Assembly: GCA_020744425.1 (NCBI GenBank)
Contig: JAGMUV010000001.1
Span: forward strand, 5,394,001 to 5,458,000
Length of the DNA: 64,000 nucleotides
Reading direction: 5' to 3'
Origin: Dactylonectria macrodidyma
Lineage: Eukaryota > Ascomycota > Sordariomycetes > Hypocreales > Nectriaceae
A program made the translations under genes and the position numbers. A model generated the notes under the pieces. That model was not told where the DNA came from and made no database searches. It was given only the letters and a program-made list of their open reading frames with translations. Shown here piece by piece: positions 12,101 through 21,642 of this stretch (position 1 is its first letter; every line of letters starts with the position of its first letter).

Positions 12101-14031
12101 CCCTGCGCCGAACGGGGCCGTTTACCATCCCCTTCCCCCTAGCGCGGAAGGTCTTAGTGCGGTCTCGCGCTGTCCAATAGTGCGCGACAGCTGTCACAGG
12201 TCCCATTTTCATCAAGCTTGCCTTTGCTCACCCGCTGCAGGAAACCGATTGCGCCCCCTGTCTAGGTACGCAGTCTACTACGTTGGCGCCTCTATCCAAG
12301 CAGCTCAGGCTTGCATTGGGCTAGGTTTGAGGCAGCCTGAGCGGGCTTTTCTTCCGGAGGGACAGGCGAAATAACAGGGTGGATGAGGGGCCAGAGATGC
12401 TAAGGAGGCTTCGAATTGCCGTAATTAAGCTATCTGTTGTGTTCAGTGAATCTCGCGATGCCATAGATTCTGTACCTACCAACTGGAGCTTGTCTTACCA
12501 ACAAGCACCAGTCTTACAGCACGCAAAAAAACCCGAAACAACGTCGTGTGGCACTGCGCTACGTACCTATTCGTAGCACCGCTTCCTTATTAGAGCACAT
12601 ATTGGCCATCGTCAACCCCCCCTGGCAGGTTTTAGGGAGGATTTGTCGTCCCTGTCACCCCACGTCGACAATGTGTCTGTCTCCTCTCTCTTCTCTTCTC
12701 TGCTCTCTTTTCGTGTCGTCTGCCACACTCACACTCTGACACGCGCGCGCGTTCTTCTTTTTCTGTTAGTGCCTGGGTGCATTGTGCTGAGCAATTACGT
12801 TCCCTTCATTGTCCCGCCGTCACCTCGTCCTCCACAAAACGCCATCCAATCGCATTGGCTGGCTAGACACCACTTTGTACCTAACCTCCTTCTCCTGTCC
12901 CGGCTTTGGTACCTGTACCTGTACCTGTACCTGTGCCTGTTTCGCCTTGCCCCAAACTCCCGAGTTCAGGTTCCCAGACTTGTTCAAGTGGTGTCCTCAT
13001 CGACTCCATACTGTCTAACCCCGTCGGACGGATTCATCGTTCGTCGGCCCTGGTTTTACTTTGAGTTGACGCCTCCCCTTTCCGGTAAAGCCCCTGCCAT
13101 TGAAACCGTATCGCATCCCGTCATCCCGTCTCTCCGGAAAACGCATTTCGCATCAGCATCCAAGGATTCAAGGATTCAAGCTGCGGCGCTCCGACTTGGA
13201 CTTCATTTGAGCTGTCCATCCGGATCCAGCCAATCAACCATCACCAGAACCCACTGACTTGGTTTCCCCTGCACACAGCAAACGCGGCCGCTCTTCCTTC
13301 GCCCGACGCCTGCGCATCAATTTCCATCTCGTCTCCATCCGCTCGCTCAACTCGCCTACACGTCGTTCGTCGTCTCAAGCAGAGTCGCCCTAAGAGTAAG
13401 GACGTTCATCCATCCCATCATCCTTGGAACCACTGTGCGCACCGAGCCGCACCTGCAGCGCCCCTTTCATCAACCAGCCGTCCTTTCCTCAGGCTTCCCC
13501 ACCTCACTCTCGACAAGCCTCTGTTGCTCACTCCAGCGACCTTACCACGCGAACACCTTCCCGCGCTCGCTGGCGCTTTCACTGATCACTCAATCGCTGC
13601 CATTCCCGTCTTCTCCACAACCTGGCTGTGGCGCCAGAGCTCCTGAATCGCGTCCAGGCCTTTGGCTGATCTGAGCTTGCCATAGGCGATCCGCGCTTTG
13701 CACCTGTTGTGTCGCTCCCTCTGCGTCCCGTCGCCCCATTGGCATCCCCATCACCTCGAGGCCCTTGGCCCTTGAAACCACCACCAACTCAGCCCAACGT
13801 ATCGACCCGTCCAAGCCCATTTCGCGCTGCGCTGCGCTTGTTGCCTTCGCCCATCCTTCTCCAATCTTTCTTGGCTCGTTCTTGCCCCATCCGTCGACCA
13901 CATCCCCCCGTCGGTCGTCCCCACCCTCTCCTCCGTCCTCAGTCTACCACCCATTTATCCTGCGCCCGCTTTATGCTCTCGGGTGCCCCCCCCGTTGCGA
14001 CTCTTTCCTTTCATGACACTTTCGTCAAAGA
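9197..14031. other. 4.8-kb stretch without a supported gene
   Basis: Several frames of 80-217 codons exist here but none shows a domain, a membrane pattern or convincing splice sites; the largest (minus, about 11562-12215) looks compositionally random. The last 1.4 kb is pyrimidine-rich on the plus strand and probably is promoter and long 5' leader of the downstream septin gene. A hexamer repeat (GTACCT) lies at 12909-12938. A non-coding transcript is possible but nothing in the sequence shows one. Confidence 0.5.
12909..12938 (+). repeat. GTACCT hexamer tandem repeat
   Basis: Four exact GTACCT units followed by GTGCCT. It lies about 1.1 kb upstream of the septin start. Confidence 0.85.
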
Positions 14032-15670
14032 ATGAGCGCCCAGCCTCGTCGCACCAGCTTCGGAATGTTGCTACGACGCAGTAAGAGCGGTGATTTGGGC
14101 AAGGGCGGCCGCAAGGCTCAGGCTCTTAGAGAGGCCGAACTTGAACGCCAACGCCTGGCCGCCGCCTCTCATGTTGCTCCCAAGTTGCCTGAGTTCGCCA
14201 ACCACAACGAGCAGCTGTCCAAGTCCTTTGGTGCCGACTTGCGCCCCGAATCGCCCGCCAACGTCCCTCGATCTTCCGATTTTAATAAGATCCGCCCCTC
14301 CATCGAACAGCAGCGCAACCACGGTGTTCCTGTTCCACCTCTGCCCAACGGTGGCTTCGACCCCTACGCCAGGACTGAGAGTATGACGCACCGTGGTCGC
14401 TATAGTTACGCCAGCAGTGCCATCAGCACCGTCAACAGCCCTCGCCGAGTTCGCAGAAGAAAGGATCCTACCCCATTGAAGTGAGTCTTGCGACGCGACT
14501 CACCCTGTGCATCATTCGATGCCCCTCACGCGCCTGTGCCGTCTTGCTAACCAATTGTCACTCCTCTTCAGCATCCTCATTATTGGCACTCGCAATGCTG
14601 GTAAGACATCCTTTCTTGAGTTCCTCAAGACGGCCCTTGCTCTTCCAGCCAAGAAGCGTGCCAAGAAGCCCGAAGACGACTTCATCCCGGAACGAATTCC
14701 TTCTGGAAACTTCATCCCCCACTACCTTGAGACTGAGATCGATGGCGAGCGAGTTGGCCTGACCCTCTGGGACTCGGAAGGCCTGGAGAAGAATGTGGTC
14801 GACCTTCAGCTTAGGGAGATGTCGGCGTTCCTGGAGAGCAAGTTTGAGGAGACGTTCGCCGAGGAAATGAAGGTCGTGCGATCCCCTGGAGTTCAAGATA
14901 CCCACATCCATGCGACCTTCCTGGTCCTTGATCCCGCTCGTCTCGACCGCAATGTAGCGAGCGCGAGGAAACTTGCCGTGAATGGCCAGAACGGCCACCG
15001 CGCCGACGATGCAGCTCGCGTCTTGGGCAGCCTCGATGAGGACCTCGACCTCCAGGTCCTGCGTACCCTTCAAGGCAAGACTACTGTCATTCCCGTCATT
15101 GCCAAGGCCGACACCATCACCACAAAGCACATGAACGTCCTCAAGAAGAGCGTCTGGGACAGCCTCAAGAAGTCGGGCCTCGACCCCTTGGAAGCCCTCG
15201 GTCTCGATGACGACGATTCCAATAGCGATAGAATCGCCGAAGAAGATGACGAAGAGCAGGATGACGAAGAGGCTGATCACAGCCGATCCGGCGCTGAGAC
15301 TCCCGAGGACCAAGGCCTTCCTATTCAGGGTAATCGTGAATCTCCCGCAGCGTCACCTAATTCGAAGAGGTTGTCGTCCAACTCTATCCGGCGACACAAG
15401 GCCCAGGAGGAAGCCAAGGAGGAGGAGACCCCATTTTTGCCGCTCTCAATCATCAGCCCTGACCTGTATGAGCCCGGCCTTGTCGGGCGGCAGTTCCCGT
15501 GGGGATTCGCTGACCCATACAACGAGGAGCATTGTGATTTCCAACGCCTTAAAGAAGCCGTTTTCAGCGAGTGGCGCGCCGAATTGCGCGAGGCCAGCAG
15601 AGAGCAGTGGTATGAAGGATGGAGGACGAGCAGACTGAAGCAGAGGGACATTCCTTACCGTCACCGATAG
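14032..15670 (+). CDS. divergent septin (AspE-like, filamentous-fungal type)
   Basis: Exons 14032-14480 and 14572-15670 (91-bp GTGAGT...CAG intron) give 515 residues. A basic, disordered N-terminal extension of about 149 residues precedes the GTPase domain. Seen: P-loop G155-TRNA-GKT162, G3 motif DSEG (217-220), G4 motif AKAD, and near the C-terminus the septin-like stretch ending YEGWRTSRL. Between the G4 motif and the last part is an acidic insert (runs of D and E) and a serine-rich linker, unusual for core septins. Septins build GTP-dependent filaments at septa and hyphal bases. The divergence and lack of a C-terminal coiled coil suggest the AspE-like group specific to filamentous fungi rather than Cdc3/10/11/12. 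Group assignment is inference. Confidence 0.75.
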
Positions 15671-16894
15671 ACGGTGGTAATGAAGGGAGGATGCCGCCCA
15701 TGCAGGGGTAGCAGAAACATTCCTTTGTGTTGAGCATGCTTGCTTTTTCAGCAAGCCCACCCACGCCCACTCGAATTCAACTGATACCCTCTACGATACG
15801 CGAAACCCGCAGCATCTAATCGCGGGTTTTTTTTCTTTACTCTCAACCATCTTTCATGTCAAACAGTTTCGGAAACTCTGCAGCATACCCCTTTGTCTTT
15901 TTCGTTTATTTACAGTCCAGTTCTGATGCCCGTGACGAGGAGACGGAAAGCTCTGGAGCCAACTACGCCAGGCGCAGAAGTGTCGGCTTGTGTCTCGCCA
16001 CTGGGATCACGAGTGAAACAGGCACACGAGCACCTGGGCCCGAGTCTCTATCCCGCTTAGACGGGATATCGCATCTTTGCTTCCTCATCGGGTATCACTT
16101 CATTTGGTTCGACTCACGAACATTCTTTCTCTACACCTTCTCTTTCCTCGACATTGGGCCCGACGGATCGGCGTTTGTGTCAGCGGCCTTAAACTAAAAA
16201 GAAAGATTCTTTATTCATTCCCACACGATCATTGCCCGTTCTCCCTACAGTCATGTGCTCCCCCCGCTTCTATATGCATCTCGAGATTCAGGTGTTACTG
16301 GTTCCTTGGCAGGCCGAGGGTCCTCTTCACGACTGACTCTCGAGCGCGACAGACCCAATCACAGTTAAATAGGTTGAATGGGGAAATGGGGAGAAGGAGG
16401 AAGATAAAAAATACCGAGTAGCCAAAAGAAGCATGCAGGGAATGTATAAGGATATGTGCAGGTGCAACTGTAGATTAGTGTCCGAACGACGTCTCTTTTC
16501 TCTGTGTTTTTTTCATCAAGTCAAAATCGAAATTCTAACGTCTTTTCTTTTACCACCATTCTTTGGTTCTGTTGGCGGCTTGTTGTGTATTGACTTGGTC
16601 TTGACCAAGTGTCTCGACAGGGTTTCATCATGAGGAAAGGTAGCGGTTGAAATTGATCAATAAATAGGAATACCACGCGCCTGCTAACGCTTGCTTGTGT
16701 CTCGTCCATCCAGTCCACGATCCTAAGTCATTCAAGCGCTCAAACCAACACTTCGTTTCTCATAGAAGAAGCCAATTGAGGCCGGCTGCTTCTAACACTA
16801 TAAATCATACAAGCATGTGTCCTATCATGTCACGGCTGACAAGGCCTACGCCCCGTATGCTACGGTGAGATAATCGTGATAACATCGTAAAACA
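15671..16894. other. convergent intergenic region (septin / Taz1-like)
   Basis: This is 3' flank of both neighbours. Frames present are short and without family resemblance. A GC-rich hairpin followed by a T8 tract is listed separately. A GGTTCGACTC stretch near 16105 resembles a tRNA B box but no cloverleaf can be built around it. Confidence 0.5.
15803..15834 (+). terminator. hairpin plus T8 tract, terminator-like
   Basis: AAACCCGC (15803-15810) pairs with GCGGGTTT (15822-15829) across an 11-nt loop, running into eight T. It lies about 130 bp after the septin stop. The shape is that of a bacterial intrinsic terminator or a Pol III stop; in a fungal Pol II gene its role is unclear. A second small hairpin (GCTTGCT/AGCAAGC) lies about 50 bp upstream. 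Confidence 0.4.
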
Positions 16895-19179
16895 CTACTG
16901 GCTCGGCGGGGGGCCAATGTATTCCGTATTGGTGGCCCGGCCGTGCGCGTCCACGTCGGCTTCCTTGCGGGCAGGGTTCTTCCCGAGGCTCATAAGCCGG
17001 TCCGTCTCCTTCTTGCCCAGGGCGACGAGGTCGAAGCGGGGGGGCATGATGGCGTCGGTCATGAGGTAGTCGACCTTCATGTTGCGGGCCTTGTCGCGGT
17101 AGGCCTGCTGGTTGCGAGGATGCTCGAACTTGTCGTTGTCGTAGCGCTCGATGGCGGACCAGGCGGCGTGGCGGTCGCGGATGAGCTGGATGAGCAGCAT
17201 GGTATCGTGGTGGGACCAGACGTGACGCTGTTTCGCGAACGTGATGGTCTGCATGCGGGCCCTCTGGGAGACTTCAATCTTGGCCCTCCTGAGATTCTCG
17301 AAGTCATCTGGAGTTGGCTGTGGGTATTGCGATGACCTCCCAGTCATCGGAGCAATTGGGGTAGGCTCCATGTGGGCTCTCTTAAGGTCTTCAGACTCGG
17401 TTTGATATGATGGGGGAAACTGCGACGACGGAGCAGTCGACGGAGCAGTCGAGGCAGGTGCCGCGCGCGGCCGTTTTGGTGGCGGCATCATGGCAGAGAT
17501 GGCAGCTCGTTTGCCCTTATCGACGGGGCGAGTGTCTGTCTCGAACGGATCCTCCTCTCCATCATCCTCATTGTCGGATGACAAAGGGTCATGAGCCTTC
17601 GGCCTCTTCGACGCGAATGCCGGGGCCTTGCGTTGATTCCTCTCCAGGACTAGAGCCGACGATGGAGGGAGTGGTGAGCCTAGCAAGTCTGCGTTGGTGT
17701 GTTCGCGATAATCTCGGGGGGCTCCTGGTCGAGGTACAGCTTGTTGTTGGCCCGATGGTGGTGCCATGGAGTTTGTTCGATTCTGGGTATCGAAATAGAC
17801 GAACGGCTTTCCACGGTCAAATAAGGTGGGCCTGTTAAGTGTGTTAATAGTGACTCCATGATGGCGATACTCTGGGCGACTCACTCTATCTCTGCCTCCT
17901 CACCCGCACGAACGATGGGTTGGGATTCTGAAGCGATGTCGGTTTGGCTATCGCCGATGTCCTCTTCGGCATCGACGAATGCTTCAGCTTCAGGGCCCCT
18001 TTTAGGCCTGCTGTGAAGGTCTGGGGACTTCAACATGCCGTAGGTTTCAGCGAGCCAACTTCCTAAGTCATCTAGCAACCGCTCAAGGGGGAACATCTCC
18101 CGAAGCTTCCCAACCCCGTAGGTTTTCTTGCCTTTTTTGACAACTGGGATGATCTTTGCGATTCTTTCGGAGCAGATTTCCTCAATGTTTTCATGGTCAG
18201 CTTCCCCAAGGCTCTTGAAGGGGCCTCTGGAAAAGCGTGTGGGATAGGAGAGGCCGGCGTCATCTGGCTTACAAAAGACGTCGGCAATGATCTTTTTGAA
18301 ATCCTGCTTTTCATCTTGACTGTTAAGAACCTCAATGAGGTGCCATGTGCGAATGTCGAGGGTGAGTTGGGGATCCTGGAACACTGTGTTGGGGGCGGTG
18401 AACATCGAGGGAAACCAGATGTCGAGCATCTCCAGCAGGTCAGAGGGGTCCGATTTCTGGCCTGCCTTCAGGATTAGGACCTCATCAATAACCGTGACTA
18501 TGTTTGCGCGCACAATGGCCGATACCACTGTCACGGAATCCACGCCATTCTTGACGATGTTAGCAGCCTGGGCTAAATCGATCAAGGGCGTTGTGTGTTC
18601 CTCCTCGAAAATTTGTCGCGCACCCAGGAAAGCACTCTTCTTAACAGTGATAAGGCCATGGAAGACCGGATCTTCGTAGTCCGCGTGTTCAAGGCGCCCC
18701 ATTAGTTCTTCAGAGAACTGGATCAAGTCTGGTAACACTTGCTCCATAATCTTATATCTGGTCGCTTGTGCTTCATCGTAGACTTCATCTTGCTCATACT
18801 GCTCTGCCCCCTCTGCATCGACACCGAGGGACACTAAGTCTTCTGAAAGGGCCTCTGCGACATGATCGCCGTCTCCTACCTCTGTTTCCTCGTCGGCGGC
18901 CCTGGGCGGGAGGGTGACGATGCTGGCCACACTGGGGGCTCGCCCGGCGACACGAGCGCCACGCCGCGGAATTGGGTTTGAAAGAAGGCCCTTTGGTTTG
19001 GAGCCTTCAGAGGCCGGCGCAGATGGCCGGCTTGTACCATTCTGCGGGTGATCCGGGTCTGGCAGTGTTGCGCTCGGAGTTGCTGTCCGGCGAGTACTGC
19101 GAGTCCCTGCTCGCGTCTTGGGCGGATTCGGGGCTGAAGCCGGCGGATCCGCGCGTTTTCTTCGAGTCCTTGTGTCCAT
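16895..19179 (-). CDS. Taz1/Tbf1-type telomere-repeat binding protein (TRFH-like region + C-terminal telobox Myb)
   Basis: Exons 19179-17885 and 17831-16895 (53-bp GTGAGT...CAG intron) give 743 residues. Residues 1-135 are basic then acidic and disordered. About 140-395 is a predicted helix-rich region fitting the TRF homology dimerisation domain by position. A proline/serine-rich linker follows. The C-terminal Myb (about 635-689) has spaced tryptophans (HVW...AAW) and a telobox-like third helix, QQAYRDKARNMK at 673-684; the DKARNMK core is characteristic of Taz1 and Tbf1. These bind double-stranded TTAGGG repeats; Taz1 protects telomeres and Tbf1 also acts at gene promoters. TRFH assignment rests on architecture, not motif. 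Telomere-like repeats lie upstream of this gene, and a second telobox protein is coded nearby. Confidence 0.8.
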
Positions 19180-19501
19180 GGATGAATACAGAGAAATGTG
19201 CGCCGAGATTCTGGGATGAATAACGATGGTGAAGCCTGCTTGGTCTCGTGTATGGTGTTGATGAGATGGTGTTGTTGCGATTTGGGGTGTCTGTCGAAGC
19301 GCGTTTTTTTAGCGCGACGCCCTAAGTTTTGCCTCGTTTATAAGGCAACCAGCAGAGAAACAGGCGTTCCGCTCCGAAAAAGCCTTTCTCTCAATCCAGC
19401 CAGCATCCGTGAATATGAATAAGTGTCATGTATTTTTCCAGGACGCAGTTTTGAAGAGATGCAATACGTTTGGAGGTCGCGTCCTGACGTTGGCTGAGCT
19501 T

Positions 19502-19521
19502 TTTCACCCCTGGGGGTGAAA
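19502..19521. repeat. 20-bp palindrome (9-bp arms, 2-nt centre)
   Basis: TTTCACCCC (19502-19510) and GGGGTGAAA (19513-19521) are exact reverse complements around TG. It lies 20 bp from the telomere-like repeats and about 325 bp upstream of the Taz1/Tbf1-like start codon. Such symmetry suits a dimeric DNA-binding protein. Confidence 0.7.
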
Positions 19522-19540
19522 GTGGCGCACAGACCACTTG

Positions 19541-19588
19541 TAGGGTTAGGGTCAGCCTTTCGGGTTAGGCCTAGCCTTTGGGTTAGGC
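19541..19588. promoter_or_regulatory. telomere-like repeat array upstream of the Taz1/Tbf1-like gene
   Basis: Seen on the plus strand: TAGGGTTAGGG (19541-19551), then GGGTTAGGC at 19562-19570 and again at 19580-19588. The last two sit in near-identical units, AGCCTTT(C)GGGTTAGGC, so GGGTTAGG recurs every 18-19 bp. Read in the sense of the adjacent minus-strand gene this is CCTAACCC-type, with ACCCTAA matching the core known for Tbf1/Taz1-class proteins and the AACCCT box bound by Teb1. That this array regulates the gene is inference. Confidence 0.6.
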
Positions 19589-20095
19589 TTAGAGGCAGCG
19601 AATCACAACCCTGTTCTTTACGCATATCCGTATGTACCCCGTTGAATGTGCTGCAGCTCCAGTCAGGTCACTCCCGTGACGTTCAACCAGTCGAAGAGTT
19701 TCAAAACTGAGAGGTGCATCAGTGTTCACTCAAATAAGGTGGCAGTAGGTATCACGCTAGCTTTTGGCACTACTGAGATCTACATCGAAGAGCTCAACAA
19801 CCACGCTGTAGCTACACTTATCAGAGGTCTCTCTTATGTCCATCGGCGTCAACCAGGGCCATGTGGAGCAAGGCACGGATCTGGAGTCTTAGCACGTTCA
19901 AAAGATATGGGGTTAGAGACCAAAAATGTGCACGGATTTCATCCCCGGAGGCAAACCGACAGCCAAATTCAGCAATGCAGAAGAAGGCGGATGGTGATTG
20001 CGTATGATACTTGCATTACGTATCTACAACGCAGTAGGCATGATGTGTTTCCTTAGACATTTCCCAGACATCCGCTGAGAGAATATTCCCCCATT

Positions 20096-20696
20096 TTATG
20101 TCGTCTTTTTTGCGGCAGATGCGGCATTTGCCCGATCGGGACCAAACAGCCCCAAGAAGTAGGCTGACCGCATTATCAACAAGAAAAGCTATTGTTACAC
20201 AAGCAGGTTAAAATCGATATGCAGGGATTTCCTCCTTGGTGTACTTACAGTCATCGCAACATTACCCCATGCCATAGCGTTCCATTCCGCAGGGCTCAAT
20301 AACTTGTCCTTCCCAAGTCCATAACCGCTGAAGAGGATGTGGCCAATGTCTCCAAGCCAGAGAGCGACGAGGTAACTACGCACAACCTTGATCTCAGATG
20401 TTGTGTTTAGCACGGAAAGGCCAATGAATGCCAGCAAGAGATACAAGTTCCCCAGCTCCAACGCCAGAACAATGCTGTTCTCAGTGATAATAGGTTTTGT
20501 CTGGGGTACTTGTTCGGCAACGAACCAAGCGGGGTCTACAATGGCACCTAGAAAGCCAGCCACCCTAATGTTTCTCCGGTGAGTGAAGGCCTAGCAGTAA
20601 ACTAACATTGTTGGACGAAGAGCGCCGTGCTTACAGGGAGATCGGCTCAATGATGGTAAAGACCACACGAGGGATGGTTGGAAGCGACGATGCCAT
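20096..20696 (-). CDS. small integral membrane protein, DUF7704 family
   Basis: Three exons (20696-20635, 20564-20249, 20188-20096) with 70-bp and 60-bp introns (GTAAGC...TAG, GTAAGT...TAG) give 156 residues. All phases match and the last exon ends naturally in a basic AAKKTT tail. Four hydrophobic segments are visible: near 10-30, 55-75, 85-105 and 115-140. The opening, with IEP followed by a small-residue membrane helix, fits fungal DUF7704 proteins, whose function is unknown. It lies between two genes for telobox proteins and is divergent from the Tay1/Teb1-like gene; nothing in its sequence points to a telomere role. Confidence 0.75.
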
Positions 20697-21642
20697 GGTT
20701 GCGAGAACTTGAGAGGCACAACGGAGGACACAAGGAATACGTGGATAACAGGGTCCGATGACTGCGACTGGCTGGGAGTCTGAAAGCGATCGGGACGTTG
20801 AGATTACTTAAGCCAGGGATTCGCCTGAGATACGAGGCAATATGCGTCGGTGGAGAATGTGCGGAAGATTGAAGGGGGGAGTGAGTATCTGGCCGAACGG
20901 ACTTTGGTTGAGGTGAGGTTGGAAAATAATTCCACCAGCAGCAAGTAGCCTAAGCCCAGGTCAGGTACAGTAGGTAGGTAGGTAGGTGCTGTAAATACAA
21001 TGGTTAGCGAGGAGTAAAGAGTGAAGGGTGATGGGAGGCAGTGGGACCGGAAAGTGCCGGCAGTAGCCACGGACCATGGTTGGAAGGCCAGTGAGAACAG
21101 AAGGGTCACAGGGTGGTGGCCATAAGAAAACTCGAGTCGAGACTGGGCAAAAGAAGTGGCCACTGGCATGAGAGTCAAGAGTCACAGAGTCAAGAGCCAA
21201 GAAAACGCGGAGCCAAGGCACAAGGCACCTCGGCCGCATCAGGCCGTTAGCGCCGACCAAGGCAGTTCCCCCTGCTCGGCGGCATGAGCCTACTCCGCTA
21301 ACAGTCCGCTAACAGCTTGGAAAAGCGGATGGGCGCGGATGCGCGGCGGATGCAAGCTTCACCCACCATGTGGCGATTTCACGTGCTGCCAAAACAGAGA
21401 CAAACAGGTGAGACCACTGGCTTTGACAACCCAGTCCTCTCGTTAATCGGTTCCCAGCCCACGACATGATTCTGTAATCATTCGCCTCGCCGACTGCCCC
21501 GTCTGCGCGCATTGCCTTTCCTTCCCCTCCCCTCTCCCCTACCCATTCCTCCTCCTACATTTCCCCTGCTCTTCCTCTGCGCCTCGACTCAAACCACTTA
21601 TAAGTTATACCCAATGCGCCACCCCAATCCCGCGAGCCCACG
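20697..21642. other. divergent promoter region (DUF7704 / Tay1-like)
   Basis: No gene is supported. A TAGG tetramer repeat (four units, 20971-20986) and two direct copies of CCGCTAACAG (about 21296-21316) lie here. The 3' part before the right-hand start is pyrimidine-rich, as in a fungal 5' leader. Confidence 0.55.
20971..20987 (+). repeat. TAGG tetramer microsatellite
   Basis: Four exact TAGG units plus a T in the divergent promoter. Short TAGG/CCTA tracts recur in promoters across this window. Confidence 0.8.

Larger units (their letters stand above)
19180..20095. other. upstream region of the Taz1/Tbf1-like gene
   Basis: No gene is supported here. It separates two minus-strand genes and so should contain the promoter of the Taz1/Tbf1-like gene and the 3' flank of the DUF7704 gene. 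It includes a 7-bp inverted repeat (AGGACGC 19440-19446, GCGTCCT 19479-19485), a palindrome and telomere-like repeats, listed separately. Confidence 0.6.

Noticed and set aside
11562..12215. 217-codon open frame on the minus strand
   Set aside because: No domain, membrane pattern or family resemblance; no supporting splice or context; looks like a chance frame.
14558..15313. 251-codon antisense frame inside the septin gene
   Set aside because: Shadow of the septin coding sequence in GC-rich codons; its sequence has no own features.
16095..16125. tRNA B-box-like GGTTCGACTC
   Set aside because: No A box at the right distance and no acceptor stem can be paired.
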